Source: Aerococcaceae bacterium DSM 111022
Lineage (GTDB): Bacteria; Bacillota; Bacilli; Lactobacillales; Aerococcaceae
Assembly (NCBI GenBank): GCA_015863195.1
Contig: JACBXO010000006.1
Location: 124,001-188,000 of the forward strand
Length of the DNA: 64,000 nt
Direction of reading: 5' to 3'
Shown: one piece after another, positions 9,302 through 18,468 of the stretch
Layout of the letters: every line of letters starts with the position of its first letter
Numbering within the stretch: the first letter of the stretch is position 1
The notes under the pieces: generated by a model
What the model saw: only the letters and a program-made list of their open reading frames with translations
Told to the model about the DNA's origin: nothing
Database searches by the model: none
Program-made: the position numbers and the translations under genes

Positions 9302-9374
9302 TGAACCACCTCGTTATAATATTGATAGTGTATCACATTGTTTTGCGTTTTGTTTATAGTGTTAATATTTTTGT

Positions 9375-9390
9375 TTGTTATGCACAACAA
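9375..9390 (+). promoter_or_regulatory. candidate PucR activator site (allFG side)
   Basis: TTGTTATGCACAACAA is a near-perfect palindrome (one central pair differs) with the GCACAA core 30 bp upstream of the -35. It is the most symmetric of the three sites found in the allantoin locus. Confidence 0.45.
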
Positions 9391-9417
9391 AAATTTTATG
9401 TTTATAATTATTAACAT

Positions 9418-9446
9418 TTGTTCAGGTTTATGAAAACGCTTATAAT
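9418..9446 (+). promoter_or_regulatory. promoter of allFG-allH-carbamate kinase with overlapping cre
   Basis: -35 TTGTTC (9418-9423), 17-bp spacer, -10 TATAAT (9441-9446). The cre-like TGAAAACGCTTATA (9431-9444) covers the spacer and the -10, so a CcpA-type repressor bound there would exclude polymerase. Confidence 0.6.
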
Positions 9447-9466
9447 TTAAGAAAAGGGGGAATTTT

Positions 9467-12400
9467 ATGTTATACAGTGTGATTAAGAAAAACAATTATC
9501 AAGACTCAATTAATTTGATGTTATTGACAAATGAGTTAAATACTCTCGACATGGTCAATCAAGCACAAGTAATGATGGCTACTGACTCGAACAAAGACCT
9601 ATTCAAAACTGCCAATTTATATACTGAAGAACTAGATGGGGCTGGACCAAATGATATGGCGGTCGTAGTTGACTCAGATTCCGAAGATGCAATGGCTATT
9701 GTTTTAGAAAAAATTGATGAATTTATTACTGATTTAGCTAGTGGTGAAGATGGCGGAGAAGGTAAAGTTAAAGTTAATAACTGGAAGGACGCTCATGAGG
9801 CAATGCCTGACGCTAATCTTGCACTATTCTCTATTCCAGGACAATACGCTGCAGATGAAATTGAAAAGGCATTAGATTCTGGGCTCCATGTATTTTCATT
9901 CTCAGATAATGTCTCGTTAGAAGACGAGGTACGACTTAAACAAAAAGCACATGATAAAGGCTTATTATTAATGGGCCCAGACTGTGGTACCGGAACATTA
10001 TCTGGTATCCCCTTAGCATTTACAAATGTTATTAATCCTGGAAACATAGGTATTGTTGCAGCTTCAGGTACAGGTATCCAAGAAGCTACGACAATTATCG
10101 ATCAATTAGGCGGTGGTGTTGTTCACGCAATTGGTACTGGTGGCCGTGACTTGGCTGAAGAAGTTGGTGCTATCACAATGCTTGATGCACTAGCTGGATT
10201 AGAAGCACATGATCCTACTGAGGTTATTTTAGTAATTTCTAAGCCACCTGCACCTGCAGTTCGTGATAAAGTAGTATCTGCTTTACAAGCTTTATCTAAA
10301 CCGGTTGTTGCAATTTTCTTAGGCGAAAAACCAACTGAACACCAAGGTAATGTTGCATTAGCTTACACATTAGAAGAAGCTGCCCGAATTGCAGTTGACC
10401 TTGCTAATGGTGAAGAATTAAAAGCTAATTATATTGAACCAATCTCAGTTAAAGCTGAAAAATTACCTGAAGGTAAAACAGTTAAAGGTCTTTATTCAGG
10501 TGGTACATTAGCTAGTGAAGCAGCGACTTTAATTGCAGACGCTTTAGAGTTAGACAGTGTCAAAGGTGAAAACGGCTATATCTTGAATACGAATGGTTTC
10601 GAAGTCATGGATTTAGGTGACGATTTCTATACTCAAGGTAAGCCACACCCTATGATTGACCCAGATGTACGTGTTAATAAATTGAAAGAAGTATTAGCCG
10701 ATGAAACAACTGGCGTTATTTTATTAGATATCGTATTAGGATATGGATCTCATCCAGATATGGCGGGAGCTTTAGCACCTGCAATCCAAGAAGCCTTAGA
10801 TGAGGCAAAAGGCAATGAACGATCACTTTATGTTATCGGTTCAGTTGTTGGAACACCACAAGATCCACAGGATTACGACCAAACAATTAAAAGACTCGAA
10901 GATGCTGGTGTAATTGTTCAAGATAGTAACGCACAAGCGGTTCGATACGCGGTTGAATTAATGGGTCACACTATTAATTTCCCTGATAAATCATTTACAG
11001 ATTATATGGGAGAAAAATTAACATTAGAATCTCCATCAAAAGAAGTTCTCGATTTATTAAATAATACACCTAAAGTAATAAATGTAGGTTTAGAGAGTTT
11101 CACAGAGCCAATTAATACTTATGGCGGAGAAGCTGTACAATATACTTGGCGTCCACGTGCTGGTGGTAATCAAAAACTAATTAAAATTCTCAATGAATTG
11201 GATAAACGTGAAGAGGAGATTAATGCAGATAACGATAAGATAATCGCTCGTTACATCGAATCACAACCATTCTTAGTGGATAATCGCCCTGCTAAGGAAG
11301 TCATTCCCGCACTCGATACTGATGAAAAAATTGTTCTCCATGCTGGTCCTCCAATTAAATGGGAAAATATGACTGGTCCAATGCAAGGTTCGGTTATCGG
11401 TGCAATGAAATTTGAAGGTTGGGCAACAGATGACGAAGATGCACTTCGTCAATTAAATAATAACGAAGTGACATTTATGCCATGTCATTCAGTTGGAGCT
11501 GTAGGTCCGATGGGGGGTATTACAACGAAAAACTTCCCTGTTTTTATTGTTGAAAATCAAGTAGATGGAACAACAGGATACTGTATCATGAACGAAGGTA
11601 TTGGAGAGGTATTACGCTTCGGTGCTAATAGTCCTACTGTTATTAATCGTTTAGAATGGCAACGTGATATTCTTGGCCCCGTTCTAGGAAAAGCATTACG
11701 TGAAATTAAAGGCGGATTAAACTTAAATGTTATTATGGCCCGTGCAATTGGCATGGGGGATGAATTCCATCAACGTAATATCGCTGCATCTTTAGTCTTC
11801 CTTAAAGAAATTGTTCCAACAATCTCTACATTAGACATTGATGAACAGGACAAACGTGACGTGATCCAGTTCTTAGCTGATACAGATCAATTCTTCTTAA
11901 ATATTGCAATGGCAGCTGGAAAAGCAATTGTGGATTATGTCCGTAAAGAAGAAACAGGAACTATCGTAACAACAATGGCTCGTAATGGAGAAAACTTTGG
12001 TATTCGTATCGGTGCAACGGGTGACGAATGGTTTAATGCTCCCGTTAATACACCTAATGGATTATACTTTACAGGTTATTCCGAAGAAGATGCAAATGCC
12101 GATATCGGTGACTCTGCAATTACGGAAACAATTGGTGTTGGGGGAATGGCTATGATTGCTGCCCCAGGGGTTACTCGTTTCATTGGTTTAAACGGATTGA
12201 AAGATGCTCAGAGTATTTCTGAGGAAATGGAACAAATCGTAACTACTAATAATCCAACTTGGCCAATTCCAAACTGGGACTTCAAAGGTGCTCCACTAGG
12301 AATTGATATTCGTAAAGTAGTTGAGACTGGGATTACTCCAATCATCAATACAGGGATTGCTCACAAAGAAGCCGGAGTTGGTCAAGTAGGTGCTGGTACT

Positions 12401-12478
12401 GTTCGAGCACCACTTGGTTGTTTCGAAAAAGCATTAGTTGCATATGCTAAATCAATTGGTATTGAGGTTGATGAATAA
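9467..12478 (+). CDS. fused oxamate carbamoyltransferase subunits AllF-AllG (FdrA + DUF1116)
   Basis: Predicted core of oxamate carbamoyltransferase, which phosphorolyses oxalurate to oxamate and carbamoyl phosphate. In E. coli this activity needs three proteins: AllF (FdrA), AllG (YlbE, DUF1116) and AllH (YlbF, DUF2877). Here the first two are one 1003-residue chain. Residues 1 to about 515 are FdrA-like: a SucD-type CoA-binding fold with MGPDCGT, GIVAASGTGIQEA and IGTGGRDL, then a second ligase-like domain with LLDIVLGYGSHPD. Residues about 540-1003 are DUF1116: MPCHSVGAVGPMGGI, DGTTGYCIMNEG, AIGMGDEFHQRN, and a C-terminal GAGTVRAPLGCF. No stop or frame change occurs at the junction near 11.0 kb. 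GGGGGAATTTT precedes the ATG. The last 8 bp overlap allH. Function is by homology; the fusion is seen directly. Confidence 0.85.
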   Translation: MLYSVIKKNNYQDSINLMLLTNELNTLDMVNQAQVMMATDSNKDLFKTANLYTEELDGAGPNDMAVVVDSDSEDAMAIVLEKIDEFITDLASGEDGGEGKVKVNNWKDAHEAMPDANLALFSIPGQYAADEIEKALDSGLHVFSFSDNVSLEDEVRLKQKAHDKGLLLMGPDCGTGTLSGIPLAFTNVINPGNIGIVAASGTGIQEATTIIDQLGGGVVHAIGTGGRDLAEEVGAITMLDALAGLEAHDPTEVILVISKPPAPAVRDKVVSALQALSKPVVAIFLGEKPTEHQGNVALAYTLEEAARIAVDLANGEELKANYIEPISVKAEKLPEGKTVKGLYSGGTLASEAATLIADALELDSVKGENGYILNTNGFEVMDLGDDFYTQGKPHPMIDPDVRVNKLKEVLADETTGVILLDIVLGYGSHPDMAGALAPAIQEALDEAKGNERSLYVIGSVVGTPQDPQDYDQTIKRLEDAGVIVQDSNAQAVRYAVELMGHTINFPDKSFTDYMGEKLTLESPSKEVLDLLNNTPKVINVGLESFTEPINTYGGEAVQYTWRPRAGGNQKLIKILNELDKREEEINADNDKIIARYIESQPFLVDNRPAKEVIPALDTDEKIVLHAGPPIKWENMTGPMQGSVIGAMKFEGWATDDEDALRQLNNNEVTFMPCHSVGAVGPMGGITTKNFPVFIVENQVDGTTGYCIMNEGIGEVLRFGANSPTVINRLEWQRDILGPVLGKALREIKGGLNLNVIMARAIGMGDEFHQRNIAASLVFLKEIVPTISTLDIDEQDKRDVIQFLADTDQFFLNIAMAAGKAIVDYVRKEETGTIVTTMARNGENFGIRIGATGDEWFNAPVNTPNGLYFTGYSEEDANADIGDSAITETIGVGGMAMIAAPGVTRFIGLNGLKDAQSISEEMEQIVTTNNPTWPIPNWDFKGAPLGIDIRKVVETGITPIINTGIAHKEAGVGQVGAGTVRAPLGCFEKALVAYAKSIGIEVDE

Positions 12479-13307
12479 TAATCACCGCCAATTCACCACT
12501 AACATGACAATGAGCTCTTTCATTAAGAAAGAGCTCTTGTCTAATAATAAACGCATTGGGAAAGTTCATTCTGTTTTTAAAAATGGTTTTAATATTCTGT
12601 TGGACAAACAATTGATATTCATTTCACCTGAGAATCAACCATTATCTGCTCATGGTATCCAATGGTCGCAAAGGACTTTCCAATATGTAAAAGATAAATT
12701 AAAACCGGGATTACGTGTCCAATTGTTAAATGATTATTGGCGGTTCTACACACACCCATTAATTATTGATGTTTTTCCAGACAAAGAAACATTCTTAGAT
12801 TTATCATTAAACTTTACTCCATTTGAATTTGAGGTTTATGACCGTTTTCGGACTGCTCTTACTCAAGCTCATTTAGAAAAACATTGTGACCCATTCTTAT
12901 TCCAAATCGATTCTAGTATTTTAGCAATCGACGAAAAAAACACTTTATTAAATAATAGAAAATGGTTGCAACAGTGGATTGGCGCAGGTCACGGACTAAC
13001 ACCCAGTGGAGATGACTTGGTACAAGGTATGATGATTATTGCTCTCTTAATGGACCATACTACATTCATTAATTCAGTTAAAGATGTCACGAATATTAAG
13101 AGAACAACGGATATCGCCCATGCATATTATCAAAATTTATTTCATCGACATGTCAATCAGAATTGGTTATTATTATTAGAAGCTATTTTAGCTGAAGATA
13201 ATCTTAAAATTCAAACTAACATCCAGAACATTCAATCATATGGAGCGAGCTCTGGTAATGACATGTTATACGGCTCTTACTATTATCTTTCTCAAATATT
13301 GAACTAG
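12471..13307 (+). CDS. DUF2877 protein, third subunit of oxamate carbamoyltransferase (AllH)
   Basis: Homologue of E. coli YlbF/AllH, the third protein required for oxamic transcarbamylase. The family signature [15 protein letters not shown] lies at about residues 173-187, followed by a helical C-terminus with an SSGNDML motif. The start chosen is the ATG at 12471, which overlaps the stop of the upstream fusion as ATGAATAA and has GAGG close by; this implies translational coupling and a fixed subunit ratio. A start further upstream (12438) has no ribosome site. 278 residues. Eleven bp downstream begins carbamate kinase. The subunit's exact catalytic part is unknown. Confidence 0.83.
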   Translation: MNNNHRQFTTNMTMSSFIKKELLSNNKRIGKVHSVFKNGFNILLDKQLIFISPENQPLSAHGIQWSQRTFQYVKDKLKPGLRVQLLNDYWRFYTHPLIIDVFPDKETFLDLSLNFTPFEFEVYDRFRTALTQAHLEKHCDPFLFQIDSSILAIDEKNTLLNNRKWLQQWIGAGHGLTPSGDDLVQGMMIIALLMDHTTFINSVKDVTNIKRTTDIAHAYYQNLFHRHVNQNWLLLLEAILAEDNLKIQTNIQNIQSYGASSGNDMLYGSYYYLSQILN

Positions 13308-13318
13308 GAGGTCATTTA

Positions 13319-14254
13319 ATGACAAAACGAATCGTTGTTGCATTAGGTGGTAATGCGATTTTGACTGATGATCCATCAGCACAAGGTCAAATTAGCGCTT
13401 TAGAAGAAACCGCAAAACATCTGATTGATTTAATTAAAGCTGGAAATGAGATTATTATTTCTCATGGTAACGGTCCACAAGTAGGAAATTTACTATTACA
13501 GCAAGAAGCTGCAGACTCGGAAAAAAACCCAGCAATGCCTTTAGATACTTGTGTGGCGATGACACAAGGGTCAATTGGATATTGGTTACAAAATGCACTC
13601 TATGATGCTTTGAAATCAGAAGGCATCGATCGTCCCATTGCAACTTTATTAACTCAAGTAGTGGTTGATCCTGAAGATCCAGCCTTTGTAAATTTAACAA
13701 AACCTGTCGGCCCATTCATTTCGAAAGAAGATGCAGATAAGCGCGCTAAAGAAACAGGTGAAACATTTGTTGAAGACGCTGGACGAGGTTATCGTAAAGT
13801 GGTTGCTTCACCAAAACCAATCAGTATTGTCGAAGCTGAAACAATCAAACAATTAGTTTCTTCTGGAATTATCACTATTTCTGCTGGTGGTGGAGGGATC
13901 CCTGTATTTGAAACTGATAAAGGCCTTAAAGGGGCTGAAGCGGTGATTGATAAAGACTTTGCTTCTGCAAAATTAGCAGAATTAGTTGATGCAGACTTCT
14001 TACTTATTTTAACAGGCGTTGATAACGCCTATATTAATTTCAACCAACCTAACCAAGAAAAACTTGAAGAAGTAACGACCGACCAATTACGTGATTGGAT
14101 TGCTGAAGAGCAATTTGCACCAGGTTCAATGTTACCTAAAGTAGAAGCCGCAATTTCATTCGTTGATAATAAACCAGGCGGTCAAGCTGTGATTACTTCA
14201 CTTGAAAATGTCGCGAATTACTTCAATGGTGGTTCTGCTACGGTAGTTAAATAA
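13319..14254 (+). CDS. arcC: carbamate kinase
   Basis: Transfers phosphate from carbamoyl phosphate to ADP, giving ATP, CO2 and ammonia; here it would harvest energy from the oxamate carbamoyltransferase product. Amino acid kinase fold: [10 protein letters not shown] at the N-terminus, [68 protein letters not shown]. 311 residues, a full-length enzyme, with AGGAGG before the ATG. By position it corresponds to the allantoin-specific kinase of E. coli (ybcF, allK) rather than to the arginine deiminase enzyme, as no arcA/arcB lies nearby. It is the last gene of the plus-strand unit. Confidence 0.95.
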   Translation: MTKRIVVALGGNAILTDDPSAQGQISALEETAKHLIDLIKAGNEIIISHGNGPQVGNLLLQQEAADSEKNPAMPLDTCVAMTQGSIGYWLQNALYDALKSEGIDRPIATLLTQVVVDPEDPAFVNLTKPVGPFISKEDADKRAKETGETFVEDAGRGYRKVVASPKPISIVEAETIKQLVSSGIITISAGGGGIPVFETDKGLKGAEAVIDKDFASAKLAELVDADFLLILTGVDNAYINFNQPNQEKLEEVTTDQLRDWIAEEQFAPGSMLPKVEAAISFVDNKPGGQAVITSLENVANYFNGGSATVVK

Positions 14255-14270
14255 TTTCAATTTTTTATAC

Positions 14271-14307
14271 AATACACCTTGCACGTGAATACGCGAGGTG
14301 TATTTTT
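14271..14307 (+). terminator. terminator after carbamate kinase
   Basis: AATACACCT (14271-14279) pairs with AGGTGTATT (14296-14304), followed by a T-run. Confidence 0.75.
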
Positions 14308-14378
14308 ATGCACTTAAATTGCATTTGGCATTCTTGAACCGTAATATAAAAGAAGAAAAAGTTTTAAGGAGGATTTTT

Positions 14379-15248
14379 ATGACATATTTTAATCAACCAT
14401 TTGGTACGGAGGAACAACCCATTCAATCGGGACGATACCGCTTAATTCGAGCAGAACCTTGCCCATACGCTCATCGCCCTGCTATTGCGCGGGAATTGTT
14501 AGGTTTAGACCAGCATATATCACTTGGAACAGTGAATCCTGTCAACACAACAAATGGATGGCAGTTTACTGAAATGGACCCAGAAACTGGAGTTACCTCG
14601 GTCCCTGAATTGTACATGAATAGTGAACCAGATTATGATGGTACGTTTTCTGTACCCGTTTTAGTTGATATTGCTTCAGGAAAAATCGTCCGTAAAGAAT
14701 CATTAGAAATACTACGTGATTTCACAGATACATTCAAAGAATTACATCAATCGGATACACCTGATTTGTATCCGCAAGAGCTGAGAGAAGAGATAGATAA
14801 GTGGAATAATATAATCAGTGATCGTTTATTATCTGACGTTTACAAATTAGGCCATACCAATGATCAGGAAGAATACGACACCGCTGTTGATCGTTATTTC
14901 GATTTTCTTGAGCAAATGGAAGAACGTTTCAGTCATAATCGTTATTTCATTGGAGACCAATTAACCGAGACGGATATTGTATTATTTACACCACTAGTCC
15001 GATTAGATGTTGCTTATAATCCTGTATTTTCAGCCAATAAAAAACAATTAACTGATTACCCTCATTTATCAGGATATATGCGTGAACTGTACCAAATTCC
15101 TGCCTTTAAGAATACAACAAACTTCGAAGCAATTAAAGCTGGTTATTATACAGGAACTAGCGGAGCGCATGTTTATAGTCGTTTTATTGTACCAAAAGGC
15201 CCGGACGTATCATATTGGGAAGTTGCATATAACCGCGAGAATATGTAA
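14379..15248 (+). CDS. glutathionyl-hydroquinone reductase-like protein (xi-class GST)
   Basis: Predicted cytoplasmic thiol transferase that reduces glutathionyl-quinones or related adducts. The N-terminal thioredoxin-fold part has PCPYAHRP, which matches the CPWAHR active site of the ECM4/YqjG family, with the catalytic Cys near residue 27. The C-terminal helical domain (YDTAVDRYFDFLEQMEERF, then a FIGDQLTETDIVLFTPLVRLD motif) is GST-like. The ATG at 14379 with AAGGAGG is chosen; an in-frame start at 14298 lies in the terminator region and has no ribosome site. 289 residues. It is a single gene with its own terminator. The physiological thiol in this organism is unknown. Confidence 0.83.
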   Translation: MTYFNQPFGTEEQPIQSGRYRLIRAEPCPYAHRPAIARELLGLDQHISLGTVNPVNTTNGWQFTEMDPETGVTSVPELYMNSEPDYDGTFSVPVLVDIASGKIVRKESLEILRDFTDTFKELHQSDTPDLYPQELREEIDKWNNIISDRLLSDVYKLGHTNDQEEYDTAVDRYFDFLEQMEERFSHNRYFIGDQLTETDIVLFTPLVRLDVAYNPVFSANKKQLTDYPHLSGYMRELYQIPAFKNTTNFEAIKAGYYTGTSGAHVYSRFIVPKGPDVSYWEVAYNRENM

Positions 15249-15280
15249 ATATTAAATCGATTAATTACACATTAAATTCA

Positions 15281-15330
15281 AATAGCATCCAATCAATGTC
15301 TGCTGGCGATTGATTGGATGCTATTTTTAG
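15281..15330 (+). terminator. terminator after the GST-like gene
   Basis: A 17-bp perfect stem, AATAGCATCCAATCAAT at 15281-15297 with its complement at 15309-15325, followed by Ts. The arm shares GCAT--AATCAATGTC with the hairpin at 47539-47583. Confidence 0.8.
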
Positions 15331-15373
15331 GCAAAAAAATAGACCTCCCTCAAAGGAAAGGTCTATTTAATAA

Positions 15374-15547
15374 TTAAGCTTCTACTACTTGTTTTCCGTC
15401 GTAGTTTCCACATGATGAACATACGCGGTGGCTTAATTTCATCTCACCACATTGTGGGCAAGTTGTGATACCTGGTACGCTTAATTTTTTGTGCGTACGA
15501 CGCATTCTTTTCTTAGATTTTGAAGTTTTTCTTTTTGGTACTGCCAT
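15374..15547 (-). CDS. rpmF: 50S ribosomal protein L32
   Basis: 57-residue ribosomal protein bL32. Translation gives [20 protein letters not shown] at the start, then a zinc-ribbon with CPQCG and CSSCG, ending KQVVEA. All four cysteines are present, so this is the zinc-binding (C+) form. The start ATG (15545-15547) follows CGGAGG. It is the last gene of the long minus-strand block and directly follows the DUF177 gene, an arrangement conserved across bacteria. Confidence 0.97.
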   Translation of the reverse strand: MAVPKRKTSKSKKRMRRTHKKLSVPGITTCPQCGEMKLSHRVCSSCGNYDGKQVVEA

Positions 15548-15567
15548 TTGAATACACCTCCGAGTGA

Positions 15568-16113
15568 TTAGTCTTCTTCATTATTTAACAAGTCTTGCAA
15601 AGCTGCAAAACGTGGGTCAACAGATGCTTCTTTCTCTTCTTGCTTTTGTGCAAGATAAGCATCTTCGGTCATTACTACCCAGTCGTTACCAGATGGTAAA
15701 TCCTCATCGGATTCATTTTCTCCAACAACCTGAATCGGAATATTAAGTGCTATATTATCCGCCACAGCCTCTTGTAAATTAAGTACTTCGTCTTTAACAA
15801 CGATCGTAACTTCCTCTACTTCATCAAGATTAACTGACTGATTATCTGTTACATAACGTTCTTGTACAGGTATTGATAAATGAATCGTTACAGGTTCTAG
15901 TGTTCTAGTTGACGGTAGGACAATATCTGTCTCGATTGTTGCATGAAGTAAAACCTCAGCATCAACCACTGCATAATAGCCATCTACATGAGTAGCTTTG
16001 ACATCAATTACTGATTTGTGTCGTGACTTTAAATCCTCTGTGATCTCTAAGTCATGATCCAATTTCAGCAATTGACTTGGTTGTTCTTTAATTTGTTGGA
16101 TAGTCCATTTCAT
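15568..16113 (-). CDS. ylbN: DUF177 (YceD/YlbN) protein
   Basis: YceD-family protein linked to 23S rRNA processing and accumulation in other bacteria and plants; the biochemical role is not settled. 181 residues, acidic, with the family's conserved C-terminal segment containing [11 protein letters not shown]. The ATG at 16113 with GAGGTG is chosen over the frame start at 16152, which lacks a ribosome site. It sits 20 bp upstream of rpmF, the classical partner of this family, and is probably co-transcribed with it. Confidence 0.88.
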   Translation of the reverse strand: MKWTIQQIKEQPSQLLKLDHDLEITEDLKSRHKSVIDVKATHVDGYYAVVDAEVLLHATIETDIVLPSTRTLEPVTIHLSIPVQERYVTDNQSVNLDEVEEVTIVVKDEVLNLQEAVADNIALNIPIQVVGENESDEDLPSGNDWVVMTEDAYLAQKQEEKEASVDPRFAALQDLLNNEED

Positions 16114-16185
16114 CGTTATCACCTCTGAAACAACAAATAACATTATATGCAATTTATAAACTTAAGTCAATATTATTTCGTTGTT

Positions 16186-17382
16186 TTATTTTCTTTTTAC
16201 TATAGGATACTTGGTAAAGTTCTGTTCTGTCAATGTTCCAGCTTGAATAATCTCTAATATCCCGTCTGCACGTAAGTTTCCTCGGAACTGATCAGCTGTA
16301 GATTGATTAATATTACTAATAATATTTACGGATGTTTGATTTTTTATTTGGTTTAGATAAGATCTTCCAGCATCTGTAAAACCTAATAATTGAACAGTTG
16401 GTTCTTTTCTAAAGTCAGCCATCATTTGTTGCCAAACATTTACTGTGATGTCCAAGAGTACAGCCATCAAAATACGCTGTATACTCGCCTTTGACCATCT
16501 TTTACTTACTAAGTTAGATATCAACTCATCATAACTCTTAGACGCCTTATATACCCTTAAAATTAGATTCTCAATGCCTTCTCTCACTCCCCATATCTCC
16601 TGGAGCGTATCAGGCGTATGCTGAGCTAAGCGGAATTTCAAAAATGGGAAGGCATGATTCCAATTCATGAGAGATGACTGCTCTAATTGATCTGCCATCA
16701 CTTGAGGTACAACTGAATGATCAAATTCTTGTTCTAAGGCTTGGCGAATTTGACTACCTGATAATACGTCAACACCTTTCCAATTTTCAACTCTAGGAAG
16801 TGTCACAAAATCAAGTTTCTGCTCTAAAGTTTCATTATAAGCAACGTACTGGATGCCAAGTAAGTGATTTGGACTCGTTGTATCAAAGTTAACAGGTGGA
16901 TTTAAATCATCTAATGCTTTCTGATAACTGGCAGGATATGAAAAACCCTCTGCTAAATATTGTTTCACCGACATATCGATTGCTTCAATCTGATTAGCAT
17001 GCCAATGAGCATAAGTCAATAAATCAGACTCATTCGCCGTCTCTGTACCAAATCCAAGTACATCGACACCTAATTCATGTAATGTTCTAACATTATGTGC
17101 GGCAAAATAATCCGCACTTTGAAGGGAAGCAACAAGTGGCGCTTCAAGCACTAGATCAGCACCTGAAGATAAAGCAGCTTCTGCCCTAGCCCACTTACTG
17201 GCAATTGCGTATTCTCCACGTTGGACAACATTACCGCTCATTAAAACAATAATAACATCCGCTTGAACTTTTTCTCTTAGTGCATGAAGTTGATACTCAT
17301 GCCCAAAATGGAAGGGATTGTATTCGGTAATAATCCCCAGTACCTTTTTATTTGTATACTCTGAAGAACCAGCGTTCAGCAT
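16186..17382 (-). CDS. tmcAL: tRNA(Met) cytidine acetate ligase
   Basis: Activates acetate with ATP and acetylates C34 of elongator tRNA-Met (B. subtilis YlbM/TmcAL). The nucleotidyltransferase motif TEYNPFHFGHEYQL holds HxGH, followed by VLMSGNVVQRGEYAIASKWARAE in the nucleotide pocket. The frame is open to 17460, but homologues begin just before the ITEYNPFH motif, so the ATG at 17382, with AGGA 11 nt upstream and 35 bp of overlap with the methyltransferase gene, is taken (398 residues). It follows yqeM, as in many Lactobacillales. Confidence 0.88.
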   Translation of the reverse strand: MLNAGSSEYTNKKVLGIITEYNPFHFGHEYQLHALREKVQADVIIVLMSGNVVQRGEYAIASKWARAEAALSSGADLVLEAPLVASLQSADYFAAHNVRTLHELGVDVLGFGTETANESDLLTYAHWHANQIEAIDMSVKQYLAEGFSYPASYQKALDDLNPPVNFDTTSPNHLLGIQYVAYNETLEQKLDFVTLPRVENWKGVDVLSGSQIRQALEQEFDHSVVPQVMADQLEQSSLMNWNHAFPFLKFRLAQHTPDTLQEIWGVREGIENLILRVYKASKSYDELISNLVSKRWSKASIQRILMAVLLDITVNVWQQMMADFRKEPTVQLLGFTDAGRSYLNQIKNQTSVNIISNINQSTADQFRGNLRADGILEIIQAGTLTEQNFTKYPIVKRK

Positions 17383-18097
17383 CTTGGTCACTTTCCTCTT
17401 CATATGGTCGACTAGCGAAGTCAACAAACACTTCGATATCTTTGTTAAAGCCAGCTTCATTTAGCCATTGTTGATAGCTTTGAAGCGGATAACTACTTTC
17501 TGTTAAATCTGCTTCCTGACGAATATATTGCCCTGTTTTTTCATCTTGGTCGAATACAGTTAAATAATGCGTCACTGAAACTGACTCTTTATTCGATTCA
17601 CTGTCCCACATTAATGCACCTGTCTCATCATAATCATGATAATTAAATTCATCAAAACCAACCGTGATCATGTAAGGCGTCAGCACATCAAATAATAAAA
17701 CGCCACCTGGCTTTAAAACACGATACATTTCAGATAAGGCAGTGCTGACATCTTCGCCTTTTTCTAAGAAGCATAAGGAATCTAAATAACAAGTGATCAT
17801 ATCAAATGAATTCTCTTCGAATGATAAATTCAACATATCTCCTTGAGAGAGTGTGATGTTGTCAATTCCTCCGAGTTCTTCTTGAGCGATATCTAACATT
17901 CCCTGGTCAATATCTACACCAGTAATATGTCCCACAAAAGGACTTAATAATTGGGTAAACCAACCCGTACCACATGCTAAATCAAGCACATGGTCTGGTT
18001 GGTTTTGAGTTGAATTCATTGTAAAGTCAAGCCAATATTCATATACAGATAGATCATTGAAGCGATCATATACACTTGCAATATCACTAAAGCTCAT
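17348..18097 (-). CDS. yqeM: SAM-dependent methyltransferase YqeM
   Basis: Class I methyltransferase of unknown substrate. The SAM-binding motif VLDLACGTGWFTQLL (about residues 38-52) is followed by GVDIDQGMLDIA and GDMLNLSFEENSFDMITCYLD. 249 residues. It begins 3 bp after the rsfS stop and overlaps tmcAL. It is a regular member of the yqeG-yqeM block. A link to tRNA modification through tmcAL is suggested only by the overlap. Confidence 0.88.
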   Translation of the reverse strand: MSFSDIASVYDRFNDLSVYEYWLDFTMNSTQNQPDHVLDLACGTGWFTQLLSPFVGHITGVDIDQGMLDIAQEELGGIDNITLSQGDMLNLSFEENSFDMITCYLDSLCFLEKGEDVSTALSEMYRVLKPGGVLLFDVLTPYMITVGFDEFNYHDYDETGALMWDSESNKESVSVTHYLTVFDQDEKTGQYIRQEADLTESSYPLQSYQQWLNEAGFNKDIEVFVDFASRPYEEESDQDAERWFFRVYK

Positions 18098-18100
18098 CGC

Positions 18101-18457
18101 TTACTCGCCAATCCATTCGTTAATATTAAATATTGGAGCTTCTTTCCATATATTCTCTAAATTATAATGGCTACGTTCACTATGATGGAATACATGGACA
18201 ATAATGTCATGTAAATCAATTAATGTCCAGCGACCGCCGGCTTTACCTTCGACATTTTTAATATCAATATTTTCTTTTTTACAAATATCGACAATTTCAC
18301 TTACAACCGCATCTAATTGTCGTTCATTATTCGCACTCATGATTAAAAAGTACTCCGCTAATGGTGTCATTTCTGCTACATCCAAAGCGACAATATCCTT
18401 TGCTAAACGATCGTCAGCTGCTTTAGTAATTAATTCTAGTTTTTCTAATGTTGTCAT
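18101..18457 (-). CDS. rsfS: ribosomal silencing factor RsfS
   Basis: 118-residue protein that binds uL14 on the 50S subunit and blocks joining to 30S when nutrients are low. Typical features: DIVALDVAEMTPLAEYFLIMSANNERQ, the GRWTLIDLHDIIVHVF core, and a C-terminal Tyr/Trp segment YNLENIW. TGGAGG precedes the ATG. Lies between yqeK and yqeM. Confidence 0.95.
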   Translation of the reverse strand: MTTLEKLELITKAADDRLAKDIVALDVAEMTPLAEYFLIMSANNERQLDAVVSEIVDICKKENIDIKNVEGKAGGRWTLIDLHDIIVHVFHHSERSHYNLENIWKEAPIFNINEWIGE

Positions 18458-18468
18458 AATACCTCCAT

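Noticed and set aside
17383-17460. Longer N-terminus for TmcAL
   Set aside because: The extra 26 residues are out-of-frame coding sequence of yqeM and are absent from the family.
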